Part shown: piece by piece, positions 1-8,727 of the stretch | How the letters are laid out: each line of letters starts with the position of its first letter | Position numbering within the stretch: the first letter of the stretch is position 1 | Source of the DNA: an uncultured Eubacteriales bacterium | GTDB lineage: Bacteria; Bacillota; Clostridia; Lachnospirales; Lachnospiraceae | Direction: 5' to 3' | Length of the DNA stretch: 64,000 nt | Assembly: GCA_900315665.1 (NCBI GenBank) | Contig: OMZX01000002.1 | Location: 120,959 to 184,958 of the forward strand | Translations under genes and position numbers: made by a program | The notes under the pieces: model-generated | Told to the model about the DNA's origin: nothing | The model's database searches: none | The model's input: only the letters and a program-made list of their open reading frames with translations

Positions 1-319
1 TGTCCGCTACCTCATAATCCGCATCAACAAGTCCTGTCCTTACATCCGTCACAAAAATGATCACATCAGCAGTGTCAATCGCAAGCTGTGCCTGATTCCG
101 CATCTGTTTCAGGATGATATCCTGTGAATCCGGTTCGATACCGCCAGTATCAACAAGTGTGAATTTGTAGTTTAACCATTCGGCATCCGCATAGATTCTG
201 TCTCTTGTAACGCCAGGCGTATCTTCAACAATCGAAATCTGCTTTCCTGCAATACAATTAAATAAGGTCGACTTTCCGACGTTTGGTCTACCGACGACCG
301 CAACAATGACTTTACGCAT
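1..319 (-). CDS. der: Ribosome-assembly GTPase Der (EngA), N-terminal part
   Basis: Only the first ~106 codons are present; the gene runs off the left edge. The translation starts [20 protein letters not shown], with the P-loop GRPNVGKS at residues 10-17, followed by a switch I Thr in [10 protein letters not shown] and the Walker B/G3 motif DTGG. This pattern is typical of the first G domain of Der, a tandem-GTPase that helps 50S subunit maturation. The start ATG at 319 has a GGAG ribosome binding site five bases upstream. The second G domain and KH-like domain would lie outside the window, so Der is preferred over other Era-type GTPases by the PGVTRDR motif. Confidence 0.93.
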   Translation of the reverse strand, partial: MRKVIVAVVGRPNVGKSTLFNCIAGKQISIVEDTPGVTRDRIYADAEWLNYKFTLVDTGGIEPDSQDIILKQMRNQAQLAIDTADVIIFVTDVRTGLVDADYEVAD

Positions 320-354
320 ATATACTCCATTTCAACGCTAACATAAATCACTTT

Positions 355-383
355 ATTCTAGCATGAAGACAGAATGAAATCAA
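355..383 (-). promoter_or_regulatory. Promoter of der
   Basis: On the minus strand a -35 box TTGATT (378-383) and a -10 box TAGAAT (355-360) are 17 bases apart. The -10 is preceded by TGC, an extended -10. It lies 36 bases upstream of the der start. It is a pattern match only. Confidence 0.6.
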
Positions 384-480
384 ATCCGCCGGGACTCTAT
401 TTCCTATGAATTATCGTAGGTTCAATATTTCTTTTGAATCAGCTATAAATAGTAACTTTCTTGGAAGTAAATGCATTATC

Positions 481-521
481 TTTTTAACAAAAAGGCGGAT
501 CCACTTTCGTGGATCCGCCTT
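481..521 (-). terminator. Rho-independent terminator of nifJ
   Basis: A 13-bp perfect stem (AAGGCGGATCCAC, 4-base loop GAAA on the minus strand) is followed on the minus strand by CTTTTTGTTAAAAA. It begins 23 bases after the nifJ stop codon. Confidence 0.9.
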
Positions 522-543
522 AGATTGTTCATACCAAGACGAA

Positions 544-3500
544 TTATGCGTTGTAGAGATCAATCAGCTTCTTCAGATGATCGTATCTAGCCTTCGACTC
601 AGCCTGGTTCTTCTCGTCAAGAGCCTTTGCTCTCTCCGGATTCTTAAGTCCAAGTGAAAGGTAACGAACCTCACCCTTCAGGAAGTCCTGATAGCCTGTG
701 AAATCCGGCTCCTTGGAATCAAGGGTGAACTTCTTGTCGCCGCCAGCCGGGTTGAACCGGAAGTTGTTCCAGTAGCCAGTTGTCAGAGCAAGCTTCTCCT
801 CAGTCATAGCCTTAGCCATGCCCTTCTTGATACCATGGTTGATACAAGGAGCATAAGCGATGATGAGTGAAGGTCCCGGATAAGCCTCAGCCTCTGCAAT
901 AGCCTTAACAGTCTGCTGCATATCACCGCCCATATCTACATGTGCTACATATACATAGCCATAAGACATTGCGATGCCCGGAAGATCCTTCTTACCAGTG
1001 TCCTTGCCGCCTGCTGCAAACTGTGCTACAGCACCGGTCGGCGTAGACTTCGAGGACTGTCCACCTGTGTTGGAGTAAACCTCTGTATCGAAGACCATAA
1101 CGTTGATATCCTTGCCGGAAGCAAGAACATGATCGAGGCCACCGAAGCCGATATCATAAGCCCAACCATCACCACCGAAGATCCACTGGCTCTTCTTAGC
1201 AAGGAAGTCCTTGTTCTTAAGAAGATCTACAGCGAGCTCGTCAGTCTTTCCTTCGAGAGCCTTAACCAGCTTTTCGGTAGCAGCACCATTGGTAGCGCCA
1301 ACACCGAAGGTATCGAGCCATTCCTGTGCAGCATCCTTAACGGAAGCATCTTTCTCCATGAGCTCGGTAACTTCTCTCTTCAGTCTGTCACGGATTGCAT
1401 TCTGTGCAAGAAGCATACCATAACCAAACTCAGCATTATCCTCAAACAGAGAGTTATCCCATGCAGGTCCCTGACCCTTAGCATTTACTGTGTAAGGAGT
1501 TGACGGTGAAGAGTTGCCCCAAATGGATGAGCAGCCTGTAGCATTGGCAATGTACATTCTGTCACCGAAGAGCTGTGTGATGAGCTTAGCATATGGTGTC
1601 TCACCACAGCCAGGACATGCGCCTGAGAACTCAAGAAGCGGCTTCTTGAACTGAGAGCCCTTAACGGTTGTCTCCTTGAACTTAGCAACAACTTCTTCCT
1701 TCTCCGGAAGCTTTACTGCATAGTCAAAGAACTTCTGTCTGTCAAGCTCCTCTGCGATCGGCTTCATCGTAAGTGCCTTCTCACCCTTCATGCCAGGGCA
1801 GACATTTGCGCAGGAGCCGCAACCGGTACAGTCAAGTACAGATACCTTGATGCCGAACTTGTAGCCTGTAAGACCATTGAGCGGCTTAAATGCATCGCCC
1901 TCCGGAGCCTTAGCAGCTTCATCATCCGTGTATGCGAAGGTTCTGATCGCAGCGTGCGGACATACATAAGAACAGAAACCGCATTCGATACACTTATCAG
2001 CATCCCACTGCGGAACATTAACAGCGATACCACGCTTCTCATATGCAGCTGTGCCGGACGGTGTTGTACCATCAACATACGGCTTGAATGCAGATACCGG
2101 AAGAGAATTACCTTCCTGAGCGGATACGAAATTCTGGATGTTGTTGACGAAATCAAGAACGTCCTTCGTGCCTTCTGTCTTATCCTTGAACTCAAGGCCT
2201 TCATCAGCACAGTTCGTCCACTCAGCCGGGATATCGATCTTCTCGAAAGCATTAGCGCCGGCATCAATAGCTGCCCAGTTCTTCTTTACGACATCCTCGC
2301 CCTTACGGCCATAGGTCTTCTGTGCAGCATCCTTCATGAGCTTGTTAGCTTCTTCCTTCGGGATGATGCCTGTCAGTGTGAAGAAGGCGGACTGAAGGAT
2401 CGTGTTGATTCTTGTCGGGCCCATGCCTGTCTCAATACCAATCTTTACACCATTGATGATGTAGAAGTTAATCTTGTGATCAGCCATGTATTTCTTAACC
2501 TGGCCAGGAAGATGATCTGCAACCTCGTCCTTTGTCCATACGCAGTTAAGAAGGAACGTACCACCGTCAACGAGCTCCTGTACCATGTTGAACTTCGTAA
2601 GATATGCCGGATTATGGCAGGCAACGAAGTTTGCTCTGTGGATGAGGTAGGTTGACTTGATCGGCTTCTTACCGAAACGAAGGTGAGACATCGTAACACC
2701 GCCGGACTTCTTCGAATCATAATCGAAATAAGCCTGTGCATACATGTCTGTGTTATCACCGATGATCTTAATGGAGTTCTTATTAGCACCTACGGTACCA
2801 TCAGCGCCAAGACCCCAGAACTTACAGTTGATCGTGCCTTCCGGAGTTGTAACAAGCGGAGCGCCCACCTTAAGAGACAGGTGCGTTACATCATCATCGA
2901 TACCGATTGTGAATCTCTTCTTATCTTCGTTCTCAAATACAGCAACGATCTGTGCCGGTGTCGTATCCTTCGAACCAAGGCCATAACGGCCGGAAAGAAT
3001 CTTTACATCCTTGAACTCAGAACCTGCAAGTGCAGCTACGACATCAAGGTAAAGCGGCTCGCCAACAGAGCCCGGCTCCTTCGTTCTATCAAGTACAGAA
3101 ATGGTCTTAACAGTCTTCGGGAGAGCCTTAAGAAGAGCTTCCTTGGAGAACGGTCTGTAAAGTCTAACCTTTACAACACCGACCTTAGCGCCCTTTGTCT
3201 TTACGAGATAATCGATGGTCTCTTCGATGGTATCGTTAACAGAACCCATAGCAATGATCACATGCTCGGCATCTTCAGCACCATAGTAGTTGAAAAGCTT
3301 ATAGTCCGTACCAATCTTAGCATTGATCTTATCCATGTAATCCTGAACGATGGCAGGAAGTGCATCATAATAAGGGTTGGAAGCCTCACGTGCCTGGAAG
3401 AAGATATCCGGGTTCTGTGCGGAGCCTCTCTCAACCGGGTGATTCGGATTCAGTGCATGCTTTCTGAACGCATCAACTGCATCCCAGTCAACGAGGTCAC

Positions 3501-4074
3501 GAAGATCCTCATAATCCCACTGCTCGATCTTCTGAATCTCATGAGAGGTTCTGAAACCATCGAAGAAGTTAATGAATGGAACATGGCCCTTCAGTGCAGA
3601 AAGATGTGCAACCGGTGTAAGGTCCATAACCTCCTGTACAGAGGACTCACAAAGCATAGCAGCACCTGTCTGGCGGCATGCCATAACATCGGAATGATCA
3701 CCGAAGATGGAAAGTGCGTGGCTTGCTACAGCACGGGCAGATACATCAAATACGCCCGGAAGCTGCTCACCAGCTACCTTGTATAGATCCGGGATCATGA
3801 GAAGAAGACCCTGTGATGCAGTGAATGTCGTCGTCAGAGCACCAGCAGCAAGAGAACCGTGTACTGCACCGGCAGCACCAGCCTCGGACTGCATCTCGGT
3901 TACCTGTACGGTCTGTCCGAGAAGGTTCTTCCGTCCTTCTGTTGCCCATTCATCAACATGCTCAGGCATGACGGATGAAGGAGTGATAGGATAGATTGCG
4001 GCTACTTCAGTAAATGCATATGAAGCATGTGCAGCAGCCTGGTTTCCATCCATGGTTTTCATTTTTCTTGCCAT
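544..4074 (-). CDS. nifJ: Pyruvate:ferredoxin (flavodoxin) oxidoreductase
   Basis: Single-chain 1176-aa enzyme that oxidises pyruvate with CoA to acetyl-CoA and CO2 and reduces ferredoxin, the central step of anaerobic sugar breakdown. Visible parts in order are the N-terminal pyruvate-binding domain (YPITPSSVMPEHVDEW near residue 28), the transketolase C-like and gamma domains, a double 4Fe-4S ferredoxin domain (CIECGFCSYVCP near 695, CTGCGSCANVCP near 750), the additional cysteine cluster motif ACPGCGE, and the TPP-binding domain (GDGWAYDIG with DTEVYSNTGG, about 965-1000). The length is the family norm. The start is supported by AAGGAGG seven bases upstream. The acetyl-CoA it makes would feed Pta-AckA encoded at 13-15.3 kb. 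Confidence 0.98.
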   Translation of the reverse strand: MARKMKTMDGNQAAAHASYAFTEVAAIYPITPSSVMPEHVDEWATEGRKNLLGQTVQVTEMQSEAGAAGAVHGSLAAGALTTTFTASQGLLLMIPDLYKVAGEQLPGVFDVSARAVASHALSIFGDHSDVMACRQTGAAMLCESSVQEVMDLTPVAHLSALKGHVPFINFFDGFRTSHEIQKIEQWDYEDLRDLVDWDAVDAFRKHALNPNHPVERGSAQNPDIFFQAREASNPYYDALPAIVQDYMDKINAKIGTDYKLFNYYGAEDAEHVIIAMGSVNDTIEETIDYLVKTKGAKVGVVKVRLYRPFSKEALLKALPKTVKTISVLDRTKEPGSVGEPLYLDVVAALAGSEFKDVKILSGRYGLGSKDTTPAQIVAVFENEDKKRFTIGIDDDVTHLSLKVGAPLVTTPEGTINCKFWGLGADGTVGANKNSIKIIGDNTDMYAQAYFDYDSKKSGGVTMSHLRFGKKPIKSTYLIHRANFVACHNPAYLTKFNMVQELVDGGTFLLNCVWTKDEVADHLPGQVKKYMADHKINFYIINGVKIGIETGMGPTRINTILQSAFFTLTGIIPKEEANKLMKDAAQKTYGRKGEDVVKKNWAAIDAGANAFEKIDIPAEWTNCADEGLEFKDKTEGTKDVLDFVNNIQNFVSAQEGNSLPVSAFKPYVDGTTPSGTAAYEKRGIAVNVPQWDADKCIECGFCSYVCPHAAIRTFAYTDDEAAKAPEGDAFKPLNGLTGYKFGIKVSVLDCTGCGSCANVCPGMKGEKALTMKPIAEELDRQKFFDYAVKLPEKEEVVAKFKETTVKGSQFKKPLLEFSGACPGCGETPYAKLITQLFGDRMYIANATGCSSIWGNSSPSTPYTVNAKGQGPAWDNSLFEDNAEFGYGMLLAQNAIRDRLKREVTELMEKDASVKDAAQEWLDTFGVGATNGAATEKLVKALEGKTDELAVDLLKNKDFLAKKSQWIFGGDGWAYDIGFGGLDHVLASGKDINVMVFDTEVYSNTGGQSSKSTPTGAVAQFAAGGKDTGKKDLPGIAMSYGYVYVAHVDMGGDMQQTVKAIAEAEAYPGPSLIIAYAPCINHGIKKGMAKAMTEEKLALTTGYWNNFRFNPAGGDKKFTLDSKEPDFTGYQDFLKGEVRYLSLGLKNPERAKALDEKNQAESKARYDHLKKLIDLYNA

Positions 4075-4159
4075 AAAGATTCCTCCTTAAAAAATGAATC
4101 ACCACATGAATGCGGTTGTTATATGAATCCCAACTCGTGGGAATATCATACCGTATAGA

Positions 4160-4187
4160 AGTATAACATTTCTGATTTAAATTGCAA
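4160..4187 (-). promoter_or_regulatory. Promoter of nifJ
   Basis: Minus-strand TTGCAA (4182-4187), a 16-base spacer and TATACT (4160-4165). The leader of about 80 bases contains a small inverted repeat (ATTCCCACGAGTTGGGAT) that could be an operator or a leader hairpin. Confidence 0.55.
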
Positions 4188-4269
4188 AGAAATTTGGCCG
4201 CGTTCATGTAAAAATACAATCAAATTCTACAAAGGAATTAATTCCCACTGAATTACTATAGTATAGATT

Positions 4270-4308
4270 GCACAAAAAAGAAAAATCCTGCAGGATATCC
4301 TGCAGGAT
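4270..4308 (-). terminator. Terminator of the VanW-type gene
   Basis: Self-complementary ATCCTGCAGG / CCTGCAGGAT with an ATAT loop, followed on the minus strand by TTTTCTTTTTTG. It starts about 9 bases past the stop codon at 4317. Confidence 0.88.
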
Positions 4309-4316
4309 GTATGAAT

Positions 4317-6392
4317 TTATATACCTGGTTCTGGAGAAAGCTGTGCCCCCGGCTCGTTTGCGTTTGAGGTTTCCGGCGCCTTTGTCTCGCCGCCAGCCGG
4401 CCCTTCAATAGTAGTCTTAGTTTCTTCCTTCGTCTCCGCTTTTGTTGAATCTGCCGCTTCCGTCGACTTTTCAGCTCCCTTTGTTTCCACTGTCGTTTCA
4501 ACGAGACCTGGTTCCTCTGGTTTACCCTCGGCTGTGGATGACTCAGTTTCACTGCCGCTCTCGCCAGATTCCGAGGTTTCTTCCGTAGATGCTGACTCTG
4601 TCATGCTTTCTGCATATTTCTTCGGTGTGTGACCCTTGTATTTCGTATAATGATCCTTTTCCTTCGTCACAACGCCATTCGTCGTGATAACCTTATAAGC
4701 CTGCCATTCGCTGCCGGCAGAACCATTGGACTCTGTGCCTTCCTCAGGTGTAATAATAACCGGATCCGGAACAGGAAGATCCTTCACCTTTTCAGAAGTA
4801 AGCTCCCAGGTCACACCCTCCGGCAATACACGCACACCGTAAATGGATACACTGCAGATATTGTCTTTATAATAAGCACGGATACCGATCGCATGTGATG
4901 AATCATTGACAAACTTATAATCCGGTCCCGGCCATGAAACCGTCGCATCCTGACCCGGCGTAACATAGTTCGGTGCAAAGGTATGTGAACGGCGATACGT
5001 CGTCGTTAGTCCGGAACGGAACACAGCGTTAAAAAGCGTGGTGGATACCTGGCATACGCCTCCACCTACCTCCTGAACTACCTCGCCGGCATTATAGGCA
5101 GGAGCAGCCCCATAACCTTTTGCCTCCGTACGTTGTCCTACGGTTCCATTAAACGAAAATTCCTCGCCGGGCTGCAGGATTGTTCCATTAATAGCAGCAG
5201 CAGCCAGCTTTACATTACCATTACGAATAGCATTGTTCGTCGTTTTTGTCTGATAGGAACCAATCGTTGTATAATTTTCCTTCTGTGATGAAGCTTCTAC
5301 ACTCGAGCCTTCGCAATCGATGCTCTCTGTGTATTTTCCAGCCTTGATGGCCGAAAGCACCTTCTCTGCAGTTGCTTCCGCATTCACGCTATACCCATTC
5401 ACTGAGCCGCCAAATGTAAATTCACCAGTCTGTGCATCATAAGCATTTATGTCACCATTCTTCGGTGCCATAGCCCAGACGGTGGCAAGCTGGTTCATAT
5501 AATCATTAATGATGTCTGTAAAATCAGGAAGCGTCAAAGCATAATCCGCATGTGCCTGTGTGCCCTCCGGTATCGAAGATCTGCTCTCTGTGCCGCTCGT
5601 GTCAGCATTGGACACATTTGAAGAAGCAACATCTGTAACAGCTTCTATCGTCCCCTTTTCAGCATAGTCCAGGAAAATCTGTTCGATAAAGCTATCAAGA
5701 TTTTTCGCAATCAGATCCGGAATCAAAAAGCTAGCCTTGTCTGGTCTGATTGAAATATCTGCATACTTGCTTGCAACCTTTTGTACCTGCTCAGTGCCTT
5801 CATTATCCACCGAATCAGATGCATCCGCCATGGTGGTCTCCGCTTCTGTCAGCTCCGGCATCTTGAAGCTGTCAAGTGAAGGATTTGTATTATTCACCAC
5901 AAGCTTCCACTGGTAGGTTGCTTCAAGAGCCTGCTTCGCCTGCTCGCGATTCATACCATTCAGATTGACGAGACCGCTATCCGGCGAAAAGCTCGAAACA
6001 TCGACATAAACATTGCCCTTTATAGTATCAGGATCAAATGCCTCCGTCGCGACTTCAGTGGCCTTTTCGGTCATCTCTGTCTCCGTAGGCTTTTTGAACT
6101 TTCCGGAAACTGCTAAACCTATCGCTGCAATAAGGCAGATGGCTAAAACGCCACCCAATGGTAAAATCCAGTTCGTTTGATCGTTATGATGGTTACTGTT
6201 TCTTCCGGAACGACTGCGACTGTTTCTCGTATAATTTTCTTCATACCCGGATCTTCTTCCGGTGCTATATTGCCCATTTCGTCCATTTTCACGAGACGAA
6301 GCTCCCTGGGAACGGGATCTCGACTGTCCTCTCGAGCGGGATCTTGATTGTCCTCTGCTATATTCAAATGAATCGTCGTATCTTTGTGCCAT
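4317..6392 (-). CDS. VanW-family cell-surface protein with RS-rich cytoplasmic tail
   Basis: 691 aa. Residues 1-72 are Arg/Ser/Asn-rich with an imperfect internal duplication (SRGQSRSRS twice). One membrane segment follows at about 75-96, then a long extracellular part. Residues ~110-380 resemble the paired YoaR-type putative peptidoglycan-binding domains. Residues ~405-515 are a VanW domain (EFSFNGTVGQRTEAKGYG, GGGVCQVSTTLFNA, RRSHTF). The last ~100 residues are a Glu/Thr/Ser-rich tail. VanW proteins of this layout are common in clostridia, with no settled biochemical role; they are thought to act at the cell wall, and the name does not imply vancomycin resistance here. An AAAGGAAG site precedes the ATG. 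It is transcribed divergently from uvrC. Confidence 0.85.
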   Translation of the reverse strand: MAQRYDDSFEYSRGQSRSRSRGQSRSRSQGASSRENGRNGQYSTGRRSGYEENYTRNSRSRSGRNSNHHNDQTNWILPLGGVLAICLIAAIGLAVSGKFKKPTETEMTEKATEVATEAFDPDTIKGNVYVDVSSFSPDSGLVNLNGMNREQAKQALEATYQWKLVVNNTNPSLDSFKMPELTEAETTMADASDSVDNEGTEQVQKVASKYADISIRPDKASFLIPDLIAKNLDSFIEQIFLDYAEKGTIEAVTDVASSNVSNADTSGTESRSSIPEGTQAHADYALTLPDFTDIINDYMNQLATVWAMAPKNGDINAYDAQTGEFTFGGSVNGYSVNAEATAEKVLSAIKAGKYTESIDCEGSSVEASSQKENYTTIGSYQTKTTNNAIRNGNVKLAAAAINGTILQPGEEFSFNGTVGQRTEAKGYGAAPAYNAGEVVQEVGGGVCQVSTTLFNAVFRSGLTTTYRRSHTFAPNYVTPGQDATVSWPGPDYKFVNDSSHAIGIRAYYKDNICSVSIYGVRVLPEGVTWELTSEKVKDLPVPDPVIITPEEGTESNGSAGSEWQAYKVITTNGVVTKEKDHYTKYKGHTPKKYAESMTESASTEETSESGESGSETESSTAEGKPEEPGLVETTVETKGAEKSTEAADSTKAETKEETKTTIEGPAGGETKAPETSNANEPGAQLSPEPGI

Positions 6393-6504
6393 TTTTCTTC
6401 CTTTATTTCTATCTAAAGACCGCGACTCTTATCTTAACAGTTTCATATCAGTTTGTATATCGACAAATTTATAAATTTACGGTCAAAAAATGTTAAAGGA
6501 AATG

Positions 6505-6510
6505 TATAAT
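6505..6510 (+). promoter_or_regulatory. Likely -10 box of uvrC
   Basis: A perfect TATAAT lies here with no convincing -35 box. Transcription would begin near 6517, leaving only ~7 bases before the first in-frame ATG (6524) but ~37 before the ATG at 6554. This favours the later start. Confidence 0.45.
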
Positions 6511-6553
6511 ATATTCCTATGATATGGAAAATTGGATGGAGGAGATATCACGC

Positions 6554-8464
6554 ATGTCCGAATTTATCATTGAAGAAGAACTGAAAAAACTGCCGGATAT
6601 GCCGGGCGTCTATCTGATGCATGGCCCACAGGATGAAGTGATCTATGTCGGGAAGGCAAAAATTCTAAAAAACCGTGTGAAACAATATTTTCAGAAATCC
6701 TATAAGAAATCTGTCAAAATACAGCAGATGGTCTCCCTCGTAAAGCGTTTTGAATATATTGTTGTTGACTCCGAGCTGGAAGCTCTGATGTTGGAAAACA
6801 ATCTCATCAAAGAATACCAGCCCCGCTATAATACACTTCTAAAGGACGATAAAACCTACCCGTATATCAAGGTTACCAGTGAAGCCTTTCCTCGTATTCT
6901 GAAAGTCCGGAAGCGTCTCACTGACAGAGCAAAATATTTTGGTCCATATGCTTCAAATGAACAGGTCAATGAAGTCATCGAACTCATCCGAAAAACCTTT
7001 CACATCCGCAATTGCAGCCGATCCTTTACGGAGGATCATCTTTTGCCGAACAAATGTGTGTATTATGACATGCATCAGTGTGATGGTCCCTGCATCGGCA
7101 AGCAGACGCGGGCTGAATACCAGCTTCGTATCGACCAGGCAGTCGATTTCCTAAATGGAAAATATGAGGATATCATAAAAGAGTTGACGCGTAAAATGAA
7201 CCGTGCTTCCGATAATCTTGATTACGAAACCGCCATCGAAATGCGCGATCTGATTCGTTCGATTGAAGCGGTACAGAACCGCCAGAAAATCATTGCCTAT
7301 GATTCTGAGGACCGCGACATTATCGGCATGCGTCGTGATTGGTCTGACTGTATCGTACAGCTTTTCTATGTACGGGATGGCAAGATCATCGGACGCGATC
7401 ATCAGTTTATCAGTATCGATCGGGAAGAAAGCGACGCCGATATCCTGAGTGAATTTATCCGTCAGTACTACAATGGTTCACCTTTTGTGCCTAAAGAGCT
7501 TTTCATTCAGACAGAACTTCCGGATAAAGATATCCTCGAGCAGTGGCTTTCACAGGAAAAAGGAAAAAAAGTACATATTCTGACGCCACAGATTGGAAAG
7601 AAAGAAAAGCTGGTGGAGCTTGCTGTCACAAATGCCGGCATCCTGATGAACCGGTATAAACAACAATATCGTGAAATGGATCAGAAAGCCGCAAAGGGAC
7701 TTTCCGAGCTTCAGGATATCATCGGATTACCCTCTCTTCCGCATCGTATCGAGTCCTATGACATTTCAAACACCTCGGGTGTCCTGAATGTCGGCTCCAT
7801 GATCGTCTATGAAAACGGAAAACCGAAAAATTCAGACTATCGGAAATTCCGAATACAATCCGTCCAGGGCTCTGATGATTACGCGTCCATGCACGAAATG
7901 CTTACACGACGCTTTGAGCATGGACTTCGTGAGATGGAGGAAAATGCTTTAAATGGCAAGGATAACTCACTAGGTTCCTTCTCTAATCTTCCGGACTTAG
8001 TCCTAATGGATGGCGGTAAAGGACAGGTCCATATCTGCGAAGATGTGCTTATAGACCTTGGAATCAATTCGGTCATTGTCGCCGGTATGGTGAAGGATGA
8101 CCATCATCGTACCCGTGCTCTCCTCTATCATGATGAAGAACTCCCGATTGAAGAAGATTCCGAAGCCTTCAAGCTTCTCACACGCATCCAGGACGAGGTG
8201 CACCGTTTCGCCATCGAATATCATCGTTCGCTGCGCTCGCAAAACCAGATTCATTCCCTTCTCGACGATATCAAAGGCATCGGTACCGTCCGAAAGAAAA
8301 ATCTCATGAAACAATTCGGCGATATCGACCACATCCGCCAAGCCACCCTTTCGGAGCTTCAGCAATGCCCGTCGATGGACGATTATTCCGCCCGTTCGGT
8401 CTATGACTTCTTCCACAACAATCCTGATACTGCCGTCGGGGCATTTACGGCTAACCGGACGTGA
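6554..8464 (+). CDS. uvrC: UvrABC excinuclease subunit C
   Basis: Nuclease subunit of nucleotide excision repair, incising on both sides of the lesion bound by UvrB. Visible are the GIY-YIG domain (GVYLM...VIYVGKAKILKNRV, about residues 14-95), the UVR motif near 200-240, the RNase H-like endonuclease domain (ESYDISNTSG, VLMDGGKGQ) and C-terminal helix-hairpin-helix motifs (LLDDIKGIGTVRKKNL). The frame is open from an earlier ATG at 6524, but GGATGGAGGAG at 6534-6544 sits nine bases before the ATG at 6554, giving 636 aa, close to the usual length. The stop codon lies inside the left arm of the large hairpin element that follows. Confidence 0.96.
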   Translation: MSEFIIEEELKKLPDMPGVYLMHGPQDEVIYVGKAKILKNRVKQYFQKSYKKSVKIQQMVSLVKRFEYIVVDSELEALMLENNLIKEYQPRYNTLLKDDKTYPYIKVTSEAFPRILKVRKRLTDRAKYFGPYASNEQVNEVIELIRKTFHIRNCSRSFTEDHLLPNKCVYYDMHQCDGPCIGKQTRAEYQLRIDQAVDFLNGKYEDIIKELTRKMNRASDNLDYETAIEMRDLIRSIEAVQNRQKIIAYDSEDRDIIGMRRDWSDCIVQLFYVRDGKIIGRDHQFISIDREESDADILSEFIRQYYNGSPFVPKELFIQTELPDKDILEQWLSQEKGKKVHILTPQIGKKEKLVELAVTNAGILMNRYKQQYREMDQKAAKGLSELQDIIGLPSLPHRIESYDISNTSGVLNVGSMIVYENGKPKNSDYRKFRIQSVQGSDDYASMHEMLTRRFEHGLREMEENALNGKDNSLGSFSNLPDLVLMDGGKGQVHICEDVLIDLGINSVIVAGMVKDDHHRTRALLYHDEELPIEEDSEAFKLLTRIQDEVHRFAIEYHRSLRSQNQIHSLLDDIKGIGTVRKKNLMKQFGDIDHIRQATLSELQQCPSMDDYSARSVYDFFHNNPDTAVGAFTANRT

Positions 8465-8712
8465 AACTGACTGCGGGAGCAGGACAGGGGCCGTCTCCGC
8501 ACTGCTCGAAAGTCTTAGCGCTATCCAGCCATCATGAACTGGGTCGGCCCAATTCCGGAGAATTCTTGAAAGAATTCTCCTACAATGGGCCTAAAAAATC
8601 GGGGTCAAGGAAAACCCCGATTTTTTACCCTGTTCATGCTGGCTGGCTAGCTGAGACTTTCGGCTTTATGTTTGTGCGACGGCCCCTGTCCTGCTCCCGC
8701 AGTCAGTTTCAC
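8461..8712 (+). repeat. Large palindromic element, copy 1 (conserved multi-helix core)
   Basis: A perfect 35-bp inverted repeat (8461-8495 with 8678-8712) encloses a structured core. The core holds AGTCTTAGCGCTATCCAG at 8511-8528, pairing loosely with CTAGCTGAGACTT at 8647-8659. It also has a hairpin GGAGAATTCTT/AAGAATTCTCC at 8557-8580 set inside GGCCCAATT/AATGGGCC, and a hairpin AAAATCGGGGT/ACCCCGATTTT at 8592-8627. The same core recurs on the other strand at 34832-35239 with different arms. It fills the space between convergent uvrC and leuS, overlaps the uvrC stop codon, and probably also ends transcription of both. No coding potential was recognised. Confidence 0.9.
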
Positions 8713-8727
8713 TGCTTTTTAATTTCT

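Noticed and set aside
2683-3786. A 367-aa open frame opposite nifJ
   Set aside because: It lies wholly inside a well-supported gene on the other strand, has no ribosome binding site and no recognisable domain; it results from the codon bias of nifJ.
8461-8712. Insertion sequence
   Set aside because: The element has terminal inverted repeats, but no transposase frame, no visible target-site duplication, and its interior is structured rather than coding.
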